Assembly: GCF_000321225.1 (NCBI RefSeq) | Contig: NW_004450403.1 | Coordinates: 1,256,798-1,320,797 of the forward strand | Source: Odobenus rosmarus divergens | Lineage: Eukaryota; Chordata; Mammalia; Carnivora; Odobenidae | Length of the DNA stretch: 64,000 nt | Direction of reading: 5' to 3' | Notes under the pieces: model-generated | What the model saw: only the letters and a program-made list of their open reading frames with translations | What the model was told of the DNA's origin: nothing | The model's database searches: none | Part shown: piece by piece, positions 10,608-24,282 of the stretch | How positions within the stretch are numbered: position 1 is the stretch's first letter | How the letters are laid out: every line of letters begins with the position of its first letter | Made by a program: the position numbers and the translations under genes

Positions 10608-12740
10608 ATCTACCACATACTTGAATATAGAACGGCTATAACCATTTCTCTACAGGGCATAATCGGGTGCCATAATTAACATTAATACAATACACAAACT
10701 ACTACCGCTGAGGTAGCAGAGCTAGTAAATGCAGGACCAGAAAATACTATAAATATCTTTCCTTTTATGTCTCAGATCCTATTCTTCGCTGTTAGAACCA
10801 AAAATACACACACCAACATTTCACTCATGCTGTCATTTATTCACATAATACTATTAGATCTCTCATTGCCCTCTGCTTACAAGAGGGTAAATAGAGGCAC
10901 ACCATCCAGTATGAGGAATAACAGAGTTAGGGCCTGGGAAATGTGCTAAATATGTGTGGACAAACTTGTCATTGCTCCCAGAAAAAGAGTGAGGGAGCTG
11001 AAGGACAAGACACATGCACCTCGCTGTGGGAGGACATGAAGCTATTTTAAACCTGTGGAATTATCACTATGGCCTCTCTAAGTTAAGAATTCCACCCGGA
11101 ATCGGATCAAGCGTGGATTTGTTCCCTGGATTCAGAGAGCACACTGTGGGGAGGGTGATGGGCACCTGCACTTCCCTACTCACCCACTTCTTGCATAGGG
11201 TGATGGAGGCTTCCTTTGGAAGGTCCTCAAGCTGCCCACTTTTGAGGTCTAAAAACCCTCAAATTCTATAACGACATGTGGCAGTAGATAAGGTTGTGTA
11301 GATCTTTACAGATTTCAAGGCCTTCTGGAATCTTGTTCCATAGGGGAAGGAGAAAGGGAAAGAGAATAAATACTGGAGTTCTGCTTCAGGAAAATGCAAG
11401 AATGCATCTGAATACAATACATCCTGTCCTACCCTGGCTTTTCCTCTAGAATAATCACTGTAGATGTATGCAAGAGAAAAAAAAAAAAAAAGACAACCAA
11501 AAAGAAAAACCTATAAGAGTGAATGCACTAAAATATTGGTAAGACATTGAAAGCATCAAACTGTGTTGCATGAGAAAGTAACAGACAAGTTCAAGGTGAA
11601 GAGTGCTGTTGAAATACTCTGATAGTGGCCCTGGGCTGTGAGCAAGGTCATCATAAGAGGCAGAAAAGAAACAATAGTTGGCCAACGGGAAGTGTGTCCC
11701 CTTTCTTGCTCTTGAATTTTCTCTTTCCTTCTCTGGCCACTCTCTCAAAGTAATGTTGACCTCTGGGTCTTCTTCCTCATTTATTCATTTGCTCATCCTC
11801 TGAATGCCTACTAGGTGCCAGGCAGCTCATCAGCTGAAGGGTAAGGGCAGTGGGAACCAAACACCCTCTGCCTTTAAGGGAATGCACGGTCATGGAGGAG
11901 AGTCTTCTCTTCCAGGCACGACACGACTTTTATCATTCTACCTATACCACGCACTGTGACAGTGAGGACATTTGTAAGCTAAAATTCACACGGATTTTCC
12001 TGCCCTTGTCCTCTGTTCCTGTCTCCAAAATTCTCCAGGGAAACTGGCTGAGGGACCTCATTGTATAGTAGAGGGTTAGCACTGAAGCCAGTCTTTATAA
12101 ATAACCCAAAGGAACTTCCTTTCTGATAGACTCAGTCCCGCAAGTGTCTGCTAGAGCGAAGCAAGCAGATTCATCCTGCTGTACAGGACCCGTGTCACTG
12201 GGGAAGACTGCGGTGTACATGCCGGGAATGCTGCCCTCGTGGCAAGCACCAAGGGCCAGAGGGAGTGCAGTGGTGCAGAGACAGTTCGCCTGCCAGGGGC
12301 AGTGTGGTCGACAAACACGATTAAAAACCGTTGTGTCCATGCACACCCCAAGTGCTGCCTCTCCACCCATGTCCCTCCCTGGAGCGTCCAGGGAACAGGG
12401 TGAGAGATCATCACCTTGACAGCATGGTTTATATTTCCAAACTTACTTACGTTCATTAAGGGATACCCTTCAGCCTGAATAAAAAGTCAAATCGTTCTTT
12501 TCCCCACTCTCATTGTTTTATTGAGACCCCAAAGCTGAAAAGGGATAACATGGCGGTTGTACGTGGCTGAGCCAGGACGAGCCGACAGGGCAGTGAAAGC
12601 CTGGCTACACGGTGGGCAACTAAACCTTTCCTTATCCACTGCTACTGACCAAGTGCCTGTAGAAGTCCGGAAATCAACTGGTGGGGGAAATTCTTTAGAG
12701 AGGCTATGTTAGAGAAGATGCTTTATGGTTCTTGGTCCCT
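10608..12740. other. Intergenic, no gene seen
   Basis: Unique sequence. A fragment at about 11775-11860 (GAATGCCTACTAGGTGCCAGGCAG) resembles an L2/MIR-type repeat. An A run lies near 11478. Confidence 0.5.
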
Positions 12741-13108
12741 CTCTGTCTTAGTTTTCTGGGGCTCGTGTGTCAAAGGACCACACAACTGGCCGACTTACAC
12801 AGTGATTTCAGTCTGGAGGCCAGAAGCCAGTGCTGCAAGACTGGGTCCTTCTGATGACTGGGAAGGACAGTCCATTCCTACCTGGATTGTCCATTTTCAT
12901 CTGCACCCCGTGCTTCCTCACTCTATCTTATCTCTCTGTGTGTCTGTCTCTGTTCCAAATTTCTCTTTCTTATAAGAGCATCACATCAGTCATCTTGGAT
13001 TGGAGCCCACCCAAAGGCCCCATCTCCAAATACAGTCTCATCTGGAAGTCCGAGGGGTCAGGACTCTGATGTGTGAATCTTGGACAAACACAATTCAACC
13101 CTCAACAC
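12741..13108 (-). mobile_element. MaLR (MST/MLT1-type) LTR, antisense
   Basis: The sequence follows the reverse complement of an MST/MLT1 LTR: CTTAGTTTTCTGGGGCTC at the start, CAGTCTGGAGGCCAGAAG, TTCTTATAAGAGCATCAC, CAAAGGCCCCATCTCCAAATAC and GTGAATCTTGGACAAACACAATTCAACC. This is an old endogenous retroviral LTR without coding capacity. Confidence 0.75.
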
Positions 13109-13560
13109 TCAGTTCTCTGGCTTCTAAAAATTCATGTCCTTTCATATGCGAAACACAGGCATCCTGTCCTTATATCCCCAAAGTCTTAGCCTGCCCCAGC
13201 ATCATCTGTCAATCCTAAATTCTATCTAAATATCATCTACATCAGGTATGGGGGACACTCGAGGCAAATTCCTGTCCAGCTGCAAACCTCTGAAACCAGA
13301 CAAATTATCTGCTTCCAAAGTACAATGGTAGAAGAGGCAAGGACAGACCTTCTCCCACTCCAAAGGGGAAAGGGGGTCATGCTTGGAAACCCATCAGGGA
13401 CAATTCTGTTCAATTTTAAGGCTGGGCAACAATCTCTGCAGCCTGATGCTCTACCCTTGGGTCCATTAGTCAGCACCTTCACCTTCCCTTCACCAGACTT
13501 CACCTTGTCTCAGAACAAAAGTTTCCAGCCCTGAGCTTTGGGGTCCCAGCCTGGGTGGGA
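13109..13560 (-). mobile_element. MaLR internal-region remnant next to the LTR
   Basis: Phrases such as TCTAAATATCATCTACATCAGGTATGGG, GGCAAATTCCTGTCCAGCTGCAAACCTCTGAAA and CTTCCAAAGTACAATGGTAGAAGAGGCAAGGACAGAC match the internal sequence that accompanies THE1/MST/MLT LTRs, in the same orientation as the LTR at 12741-13108. No retroviral protein frame is intact. Confidence 0.65.
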
Positions 13561-13783
13561 GCTTAGCAGAGGCTGAGGCGCTGGGCAACGGACACATGAC
13601 TCCTACCTGGAGAAGTGAGGGCCAGGGCTGTCTGGGGCAGCCCAGCAGAGTGAGCAGAGAGGGCTCTCCCAGAATCTCCTCGGGCAGGAGCTCCAGAAGC
13701 TTCTAGAAATCAGAGGGCCATGGAGGAAGAAGGCTGGAAGCGTGCTCACTCCTGAGCAGAATGGGCATTTATAGCTAGATTCT

Positions 13784-13938
13784 TCAGCTCAGGTCATGGT
13801 CCCGGGGTCCTGGGATCGAGCCCCGCATCGGGCTCCCTGCTCCGCGGGGAGCCTGCTTCTCCCTCTCCCGCTCCCCCTGCTTGTGTTCCCTCCCTCGCTG
13901 TGTCTCTCTCTGTCAAATAAATAAAAATCTTTTAAAAA
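13784..13938 (+). mobile_element. Carnivore SINEC, 5'-truncated
   Basis: The element begins inside the body at CAGCTCAGGTCATGG, without the GGGGCGCCTGGGTGG head, and runs through a body close to consensus to the tail TCAAATAAATAAAAATC. The first 40-45 bp of a full copy are absent. Confidence 0.9.
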
Positions 13939-14011
13939 GAGAGATAGGGGAGAAGGAGAGGGGGAAGAGGAAAGGGGGAGAGGCGGGGGAGGGAGAATGA
14001 AGGGGAGGTGG
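13939..14011 (+). repeat. GA-rich low-complexity tract
   Basis: About 70 bp of almost pure purine (GAGAGATAGGGGAGAAGG and similar) directly follows the SINE tail. It is prone to slippage and triplex formation. Confidence 0.8.
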
Positions 14012-14417
14012 GTTCGACAGGGGCTAGAGAAGAGAAAAGCAGCAGCTACCTAAGATCAGGTATCAATGGAGGAAAGACTTGGCTGAGTGCCGGGCTCAGT
14101 CGGGGAAGGTAGAGATACAGCACTGGCCTCAGCTCATTGCTGAGTCAGAAGGAGTCATTGCTAGGACTTTGCCTCATCCCACCCAGAGGGGAAAGGGGGC
14201 TGCATCTGACGTTACTGGTCATTAGCTTCTCCGCCAGGCCCATCCATAGGCACCTTCCTCCTGCAGTTGTACCAACCACATCCCTGAAATCTACAGGACA
14301 CTCACTGGCAAGATGGTCACTAGCTCCTAGGTGCCTCACCTTGGGGGACACCACCAAAACTAATGAAACAGTCATAGCTCTGGATGAGCATGTTTTCTCT
14401 AAGAAGAGATTAAGATA
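14012..14417. other. Intergenic, no gene seen
   Basis: Short unique stretch between SINEs. The open frames at 14137-14418 show no domain. Confidence 0.5.
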
Positions 14418-14632
14418 GGGGCACCTGGGGCACCTGGGTGGCTCAGTGGTTAAGCGTCTGCCTTCGGCTCAGGTCATGATCCCAGGGTCCTGGGATCGAG
14501 CCCTGCATCGGGCTCCCTGCTCCGCGGGAAGCCTGCTGCTCCCTCTCCCACTCCCCCTGCTTGTGTTCTCTCTCTCACTGTGTCAAATAAATAAACAAAA
14601 TCGTTAAAAAAAAAAAAAAAATTAAAAAAAAA
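14418..14632 (+). mobile_element. Carnivore SINEC with duplicated head
   Basis: The full body is close to consensus, with tail TCAAATAAATAAACAAAATC followed by a long A run. The head has a small repeat (GGGGCACCTGGGGCACCTGG), so the first 10 bp are duplicated. Confidence 0.94.
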
Positions 14633-14637
14633 AGATA

Positions 14638-14836
14638 GGGGCACCTGGGTGGCTCAGTCCATTAAATGACCTACAGGGTTTCAGCTCAGGGTCCTGGAAC
14701 TGAGCCCTACATTAGGCTCCATGCTCAGCACGGGGTCTGCTTGTCCCTCTGTTCCTCCCTGCACCCCCCCCCGGCTCATGCTCACCCTCTCCCCTCTCTC
14801 TCTTGCTCTCTCTCAAATAAATAAATAAAAATCTTT
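14638..14836 (+). mobile_element. Carnivore SINEC, older copy
   Basis: The head GGGGCACCTGGGTGGCTCAG is intact. The middle is diverged and shortened (GGGTTTCAGCTCAGGGTCCTGG). A C run lies near 14763, and the tail is CAAATAAATAAATAAAAATC. It abuts the previous SINE's A tail. Confidence 0.92.
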
Positions 14837-15004
14837 TTTTGAGATTTTATTTATTCATTTGCTAGAGACCGAACACAAACAGCAGAGGGAGGAACAAGCT
14901 CCCTGCTGAGCAAGGAGCCCGATGTAGGACTCGATTCCAAGACCCTGGGATCATGATCTGAGCCGAAGGCAGATGCTCAACAGACTGAGCCACCCAGGCG
15001 TCCC
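14837..15004 (-). mobile_element. Carnivore SINEC, tail-to-tail with preceding copy
   Basis: This reverse-complement copy starts with GAGATTTTATTTATTCATTTG and ends with GAGCCACCCAGGCGTCCC. Its tail directly meets the tail of the + strand copy at 14638-14836, which makes a long inverted repeat with almost no spacer. Confidence 0.93.
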
Positions 15005-16379
15005 AAATTAATAAATTTTTTTTTTAAAAAGGGAAGACATTAAGATGTATCATTCAGGACATTAGCCGTGTGTAAAGAAATCAGATTTGGTGAATTTTTA
15101 CATTGTACTTCCAAAATTGACTATCCGTTCTTTTCATTTTGCACTCTTATAAATGTGCATACACATATGCTCACGATCACACGTCCTCTTCCTGAGTGGG
15201 TGAGACTAAGGCGCTGGTAGAGGAAGGAGCTGAGCCTCCAGGGGAGTGGTCTCCTCAACCCTGAGGAGGGAAGACAAGTGTCTTCTCCCTCCCTCTCTAC
15301 ACACTGCCACCTGAGGAAGTGCACACAGCATTTTTGGAGTGTGTATGTCTCTCATTTGTCCAGATGGCAAAGTGTTTTAGCATAACACGTAGGATCCATC
15401 TTGCCGGCCCACCTCGCTGGTTGCCCCTCCGCTGGGGCGCAGGGTGTGGGGCTCCAGGACTGCATGAGCAGGTGGCTCTGTACATAAATTCCAAGGGCAG
15501 CTTAGGAGGATGGCAAACCTGGGTTTTTAGGAAACAGTTATTTACCTTTATTATTATTATTATTATTATTATTAAATCCCTGGGTGTCCAGTCAACAAAC
15601 AAATGCTTTTTCTAGAACAGCATCTCACAAAAAAAAGTTGAAGTTGATTAATGTAAATTTAATGAAAATAAGTTTTGTTTAAATTGCAAAAGCAACCGAG
15701 TTCTAACAAATGCCTAGCTAATAAGACCAGTGTGAACATGTGAAACAGCTTTATCTGGAACCACAAATATCCCTCCTGTAACTAGCTTGGTTTCATTTGT
15801 GTGTGGTGTGTGCACCCAAGGTCATGATGTAAAAATGTATTTCATATGGCAGGTCACGGTCAAAATAAGTTTGAAAGCCACTCTGCTCTATGCTGCGCTG
15901 TCCTAATGCTCCTTTGTGCTTTTGTTAATTGTGAAAGAGATAAAGCTAGAGAGGCAGAAAGAAGAGACGCATGCTTCGCTTACATTGCGAAGGGGAGTGG
16001 ATTTTGTTCAAGGGTGAAGGGCTCCACTGAACAAGAACCTGGGGAGTCATAAGGGCCAGCCTGCATGTTGGAGCAAAGAGTTTGGTTGTGGTGTGGGAAC
16101 CGGGAGTGTCTGTGGCTAAAATCCTGATAGTCTTGAGAAGAACCTCACTGCCCACAGGGGTGGTAGAAACCAGCAGCCGCAACAGAATTCCGGGGTGCGT
16201 GAACAAACAGGAAAATTCACTCACCGGACATTTACGGAACAGCTACTGCATGCCAGGACCTGCTATAGGCATTGGACAAAGAAAGGTTAAAATGACAATG
16301 ATGATAACATTTGTAGGCTACTCACGATGCACAGGTGTGTTCTGAGCACTTGAGGATGGAGCCACGGGAGCTCTCGTGC
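15005..16379. other. Intergenic with (TTA)n and L2/MIR-like fragment
   Basis: A perfect (TTA)n run lies at about 15547-15575. A fragment at about 16210-16290 (GGACATTTACGGAACAGCTACTGCATGCCAGGACC) resembles the common L2/MIR-type 'ctactgtgtgccaggcac' motif. No gene was recognised. Confidence 0.55.
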
Positions 16380-17060
16380 GTCGCTGCTGGGACCGAAAAG
16401 GCTGCCACCACTTGGGAAGAGAGTTTGCTGGTTGCTTACAAAATTAAATATACTCTTACCATGGGATCCAGCAATTGTGCTCCTTGGTATTTACCCAAGG
16501 AATCGAAAACTGAGGTCCACACAAAAACTCCATATGGATATTTATGGCGGCTTTACTCATAATTGTCAAAACTTGGAAGCGACCAAGATGCCCTTTAGTA
16601 GTTGAGTGGATAAATAAACTGTGGTCCATCCAGACAATGGAATATTACTCAACATACACATACGCAAATGAGCTGTCAGGCCATGAAAAGACCTGGAGGA
16701 AATTTAAATACATGTTTCTAAGTGAAAGAAGCCAATTTGAAAAGGCTACACACTGCATGATTGAAACTAGAAGACGTTCTGGAATAGACCAAAAAAAAAA
16801 ACTATGGAAACAGTAAAAAGATCAGTGGTTGTCAGAGGTGGGGGTAGGCGGGGGGGATGATTTTTAGGGGAAGCACAATGACATTTGGAGCAGTGCAAAT
16901 ATTCTGTATGATATGATAATGGTAGATACACACCGTTATCCGTTTGTCAAAACCTATAGAGTGTAAAATACCGGGAGAGTGAGTCCTGGTGTAAACTACA
17001 GGCTGTGGGTAATTATGATGTGTCAATGCAGGTTCACAAATTTTAGCTAATTTACCCCTC
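16380..17060 (+). mobile_element. L1M 3'-end fragment (ORF2 end and 3' UTR)
   Basis: Characteristic phrases occur in order: ATGGGATCCAGCAATTGTGCTCC, GGTATTTACCCAAGGAATCG, GGCTTTACTCATAATTGTC, AATGGAATATTACTCAAC, CTAAGTGAAAGAAGCCAATTTG, GATCAGTGGTTGTCAGAGG, TATTCTGTATGATATGATAATGG and GATGTGTCAATGCAGGTTCA. The 90-codon frame at 16544-16816 is a decayed piece of this element. It is ancient and not mobile. Confidence 0.85.
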
Positions 17061-17074
17061 TAGTAGGGTGTGTC

Positions 17075-17165
17075 CACAGAAGGGAGGACGGAAGGGAGAG
17101 AGGGAAGGAGGGAGGGAAGGAGGGAGGGAGGGAGGGAAAGAACGGACAGATGGACAGATGGACAC
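17075..17165 (+). repeat. (GGGA)n/(GGAA)n purine microsatellite
   Basis: [21 protein letters not shown] units are followed by a short GGACAGAT duplication. It directly follows the L1 fragment. Confidence 0.85.
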
Positions 17166-18655
17166 TGCAACTGGAATCTTCAGTCCAAGGCAGAATATAC
17201 TAGAGTCTTAGAACACCCAAGCCACTGTTATTCAAACTTCAATAATGTCTCATTAATAGGTAAATTCAGTGGGTTTTAAGCAACACTGTTTAAAGAAATG
17301 GAATGGAAAGTAGCCTGAATTATACTTAATAAGGAGAGATATTCATTTGTGACACTGGTTTCTGCTTTGTATGTGTATAACTTGTGTGCTCATCATGATG
17401 TAAAATTATGTTTTAAAAGTTTCAGGGTCCCTGCCCTGTGCCTTTCTGCCGTGCCTTAATGAAGCATACCCTCAGGCTGGGTGATTCAGAGATTAAATGA
17501 GGGAAAATATCAGCAAGGTTATTTTAGCAACTTTAAAGTGCATCCTGATGAACCAAAGAGGCAGTGACAGTCATTGCCAGCCTATGTGTCGAGGGCAGGG
17601 GCAGCAGATGCTTAGAAGCCCTCCCAGCATAGTACCTGGGTCTAAATGCAATGCAGGAGATCAAGATGCAAAGACGAGGTGAAAAGAAAGTTCTAGGTGG
17701 ATAGAATAAAATGCCAAGGCCCTAAAGCACCATGGGAACAATAGGGCAAAACAGGGTCTGGAGAGTCAGGCGAGTTCAATTTATATCCATTACCACGTGT
17801 GAGGATACCTACAAGGGGGGCTCCAGGTAGACAGAAGATCTACAAATCAAATTTGAGATCCAGGTCTGAGGAGGAGATACAGACAGGTAGCTGCACTGGG
17901 AGTGCAGGAGCTCATTTCAGGACAGTAAATCAAGAGAGAAGACATGGAAAGAATGGTCCTGCACAGTATCATTTCAGCAAGGGAGAAACGCATGTAGTCA
18001 GAGCACTTGTAAAACTGATATGTTCAATTTAATGAGTCAAATATCTACCCAGTGATATTTTTAGTATATTATTTGCCTAGAGAAATGTTTCTTGTTCAGA
18101 GGGGAAAGGAACGTTTCATATGTATTCTGATTGTGTTCTCATAATTTTGAGAGATTTTCATAGAATATCTTACCCCCTTACATAATAGTTCTTATAAATG
18201 AAGGGTCTTCTTTATAAAGATGCATTTGTAAAAGACAATAATAACCATAAAATTAGTCATGTGTAGCTCTAATCAAATGTAAATCTTAAGACTCTGAGCA
18301 TGAATTATATCTCCAACAATGTTTACAATTAGCAGGAAAATCACACATCTTGCTTATAAATATATAAATATTCACACATATATGAAATGTATATTGGCTA
18401 TAAAAAAGATGACCCCTAGGCTTAATGCTGATGTACATTCAGTGGTTTTTAAAATAGCAGGTAAGTTTCCATTTAACTAAATTAGACTTTCAGGAGATGT
18501 AGGTATCCTTACAGAGGGCCACATTTTCCATTTGTTAGCCTAAAACTCCTTTAAATAGTTGGTTACTGCTGATGTTGCAAACGTCTATTTTTTATACCCA
18601 TAAGAAGCATGAAGGTCTCAAACAGCTTCCTATTTCCTTCTTTTAAAACTTCTCC
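17166..18655. other. Intergenic, no gene seen
   Basis: Unique and AT-rich, especially at 18030-18480. No recognised element. Confidence 0.5.
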
Positions 18656-18708
18656 TTAGAAAGCAAAGAAAGAAGAAAGGAAAGAAAGGAAAGAAAGGAA
18701 AGAGAGGA

Positions 18709-18756
<48 letters not shown>

Positions 18757-18856
18757 GAAAGAAAGAAAGAGAAAGAAAGAAAGAAAGAGAAAGAAAGAAA
18801 GAAAGANNNNNNNNNNNNNNNNNNNNNNNNNNNNNNNNNNNNNNNNNNNNNNNNNN

Positions 18857-18907
<51 letters not shown>

Positions 18908-18911
18908 AAAA
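18656..18911 (+). repeat. (GAAA)n microsatellite interrupted by assembly gap
   Basis: A tetranucleotide GAAA array with GGAAA and GAGAAA variants at its left end runs on both sides of a gap. The true array length is unknown. Confidence 0.95.
18807..18856. other. Assembly gap of 50 N
   Basis: Exactly 50 N lie inside the GAAA array. The round number suggests a placeholder or estimated gap rather than a measured length. Confidence 0.95.
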
Positions 18912-20479
18912 GTATACAGATGAGTTATTTAGTTGTCTTTTCCTTTCCCCCCTCCAAATCCTCACTAAATTCAGGAACATTGTATAGGTGGAGTAGATCA
19001 TGTTACAAAATAGCAATCTAGGTAATCCTTTCTGAAAATTCTTACCTTGTCTATGGAATAGAGAGGGAGGAACCTGCTCCAGGACATTCCTGTGCAAGCC
19101 CGCGTGCCTGCTTTACCTCCTCCAACCTGTGCGGTGTGTTGATTGAAAGACCCACTGAGTCAAAGCCAGTACTGACCTCTCATCATCCCAGCCTGCCCGC
19201 TCACACTAATAAACAACCGCCTTACTCTGGCTTTCTCTTCTCCAAAGATGACCCATCTTTCTCAGAACAGAAATTATGTTTCTTATCTGGAAGGGTAAAT
19301 ATTAGCTTCTATTTCCTCTCAGAAGATCATGGCCCTCAGAGAATAAACCCATTATTTTCCAGCTTTATTGTACTCCCCTAATTCTCATTCTAAAGTTAAA
19401 CATGATTTCTGCTATGGAGTGAAAAAGCAAATAAATATTGAATTTGCTGAAGATTTTCAAATGCATTCTCTTTCAAAGTCTAAAAAATACTAGATGCCCT
19501 CATAGTTTGCATGAAAATAATGCAACTGAGCTAAATTATTTCAAGCCTCTGGCTAGAGTATGGATGTGTCCTGTGCTGGGGGAAGAGCAGTGTGGATTCA
19601 CCATTCCATCCACCCACCCTCTTGTAGCTGGAACGGCTGGAAAACGTGTGACATGAGCCTGGAAGGGGACGCAGTGCTTGCCTTGTGGGAGTGAATATGA
19701 ATTTTCACACACTGCCTTAGGTTTTATACCTCTCCAGACTTCAGGTCACCCGGTAGGCATGGCTGTAAATTCCTCTGGTTCCAATGGCTCCAAAAAATAA
19801 ATCGCCAGCACGACCGGCCTCAATGTCAGAAGCACTGGATGCAGTATTTTTCTTTAGGATGCAAAAGGTGGAGGAGGGTACGGCGATGGTGGTATATGTA
19901 TTATACATATGATGGTCTGTGAAAAATGTGAAAACGTGGTACCATTTTATGTATTAAAGACATCAGAAAGCTGCAATGCTTGGATAATGCAGTATTATTT
20001 GTAGGAAGGGAACCTGGAAGGAAGCCGGTTTGGGTAATTTTACTAGTCCTAAGCGGCTGACTTCTCTTGTGAAACACTCTGGGCAGTATCTTGGGAATTA
20101 CTCAAAGTTGCCAGATCCCCAGTGCTGGAGGGTGTGAAGCCAGTGATGACGACAGACAATGAATAGGAAGCGGCGGTTTTCTTTTCATTTCCCCCCCATA
20201 ATATCCACAGATGGGTAACAGCGACTAAATAAAGAAACACAAAGAAAAACGGGCTTCCAAGTAGCACAGCAGGATCGACCGGGCATGGGGCTGCTTTAAT
20301 AAGCCAGCCTGATCTCTCTGTCGCTGTTCTAAGAGCAGTCCGTCCCACCTTTGCACAGATACAGGACGTCTTTCCACTCCAAAGTTGGGATGCACCTTGT
20401 TTTCTCTTTGGTCCAGGTCGTTAACTACAATAGCGAATGCCCCAGAAGGCGTGCTTGCTCCTTGCTAGATTTTCAGGAT
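18912..20479. other. Upstream flank of SOX11, no gene seen
   Basis: Unique sequence with no SINE, LINE or LTR recognised, in contrast with the region further upstream. The lack of insertions within about 1.5 kb of the CpG island is compatible with regulatory constraint, but that is inference. Confidence 0.5.
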
Positions 20480-21349
20480 GATGCCGCTCAGGAGGGCGCT
20501 GGTGACCGAGAGGGGGAGGGACAAAGAGGAAAGGGGGAATGGGAAGGAGCTGGGGCGGGGGGAAAGGCCGGGGGAGGGGGCGAGCAGGAGACGCTGCGGG
20601 CAAGAGACGCATGGGCGGAGCTCGTCGGTCCCAGGACCCGGTTTAGAACCAAGCTCCGGAGGGGCCGGATCGAACGCAAGGACCCAGCCCCAACCAAACC
20701 CCACAGACCGTTACTCCGGCTCGGCCTGGGGCGGCACGCACGCGGGCCGGGCGCAGCCAAACCCGCCCGCTGCGTCTCCGACCGCCTCCGAAGGGGGAAA
20801 ACAGACGGAGAAAAAGGACAAAACAGAAAATGCAGACGGGGGAGGGAGAAGGAAGCCATTCGGGCTTTATATGGATTTCTTTGCCTTAGAAAAAGGGAGA
20901 AAGGGAAAAAGGAGGAGAGAGCCCACGTGCCCGGGAGGTGTTGTGTTAAAGCGCCACCTTCCGTCGGCCGGGGCGCGGCGGGCTCCCCTGGCGGGCTCGG
21001 GAGCGCGCGGCACCGGGAAGCAGCTGCACCCACCCGGGGGCGCGCCGGGCGGCACCCGCCCGCTCCGGCTGCGCGCGTGCCCGAGTGTGTGCACCGGGAG
21101 AGCGGGCGCGCCGGGTCGGCTCGTTCGGACGGGCCTCCCGGGGACACAGCACAAAGGGGCCCCGGAGCTGGCCGGACTAGCCCGGCTCGCCGCGGTGCAG
21201 TGCGTGGCTCCCGAGCATCCCGGGAAGAGGCGCATCTGTGCACACACGCGGATTTTTTAAAAAATAACATATTTCCAGACGTGCCTCCCCCCCACCCCCC
21301 CGTCTTTGCAAAGCAGCCCGGAGGGCGGGGGGAGGGGGTGTGGCCGAGG

Positions 21350-23127
<1,778 letters not shown>

Positions 23128-23203
23128 GAGGGGCGCCCCGCTTCTCGCTCTTTCTCTCCGCGGGGTGCAGAGCAGGGTTCCTCGGGAGGAAGTCGTGGTG
23201 GTC

Positions 23204-23213
23204 ATGATGATGA

Positions 23214-23247
<34 letters not shown>

Positions 23248-23279
23248 GGTGTCGATGGTGTTGATGGTGGAGGTGGTAG
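23204..23279 (+). repeat. (ATG)10-(GTG)6 trinucleotide tract in SOX11 3' UTR
   Basis: Ten perfect ATG triplets (23204-23233) run directly into six GTG triplets (23234-23251), followed by imperfect GAT/GGT triplets. The tract lies 76 nt after the SOX11 stop. It is a likely length-variable microsatellite. It also starts a 37-codon open frame that ends with TGA at 23315-23317. Confidence 0.9.
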
Positions 23280-24204
23280 GGTGGAGGGGAGACAAGAAGA
23301 TGCTGATCTTGATATGATGTCGTGACACAAAGAAATTGGAAAAGATGATGAAAATGTTGGTGGAGTTAAAGTGAAATGAGTAGTTTTAAAACATTTTTCC
23401 TGTCCTTTTTTTGCTCCCCTCCCTTCCTTTATCGTGTCTCAAGGTAGTTGCATACCTAGTCTGGAGTTGTGATTTTTTCCCCAAAAATGTGTTTTTGTAA
23501 TTACTACTTCTTTTTCCTGAAATTCGTGATTGCAACAAAGGCGGAGGGGACAGGGCGGGGGAGGGGAGGGAGGACCCGCTCCGGAAGGCGCTGTTTGAAG
23601 CTTGTCGGTCTTTGAAGTCTGGAAGACGTCTGGAGAGGACCTTTTGGCAGCACAACCGTTACGCTAGGGAGTTGGTTGGAGATTTTTTTTTTTTTCTTAA
23701 GAGATCTTAAAGAACTGGTGATTTTTAAAAAAAAAAAAAAAACAACAAACACAAAAACAAAAAAGGGACCATTGCAACTTTTTTATTTTATTTTATTTTT
23801 TTGGAGGGAGAAAACTGATGTCTTCTATGCATCCGATACTTAACAAAACTGCAGGGAGCTTGAAAAAATGCAGACTGTACAAACGCTCACAAAAAAAAAA
23901 AAAAACTGTGAACTGACTTAAGATCAGAGTTTACTTTTCAGATCAAATTGTTTATGGTTTTACAAATGTGATTTCTACTTGCCAACTTTTTTTTTGTAAC
24001 TTGTTCCCTTATACCTCCTTGATTGAATACCAGACAGCCTAGACCTCAGTACAAAAGGTATTGAAACATTTTTGATACATAACAGACCTCAGTCTTTTTT
24101 AAAAATTAATATATTTTCAGGCGTATTTTTGTACAGTGAAAAGGGAACATTCTTGCTGTGTTTTTTCAGTAAGACTTTCAGGCACTTCTTCCCTTTTGAT
24201 TTTT

Positions 24205-24282
24205 TTCCTCTGTTTTTTTTTGTTTTGTTTTGTTTTGTTTTTTGGGGGTTTTTTTGTTTATTGTTTTTTGGTTTTTTTTAGC
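24205..24282 (+). repeat. T-rich (TTTTG)n low-complexity tract
   Basis: A T-rich stretch with several TTTTG units lies in the SOX11 3' UTR. It is a likely length-variable simple repeat. Confidence 0.8.

Noticed and set aside
15547..15602. Poly-Ile or Phe-Ile-rich peptide in frames on both strands
   Set aside because: Translation of a (TTA)n microsatellite.
16544..16816. 90-codon + frame, possible gene
   Set aside because: It is a decayed L1 ORF2-end fragment within an L1M element.
18630..19097. 155-codon - frame across the gap
   Set aside because: It is an artefact of the (GAAA)n repeat and N gap (Ser/Phe/Leu runs).
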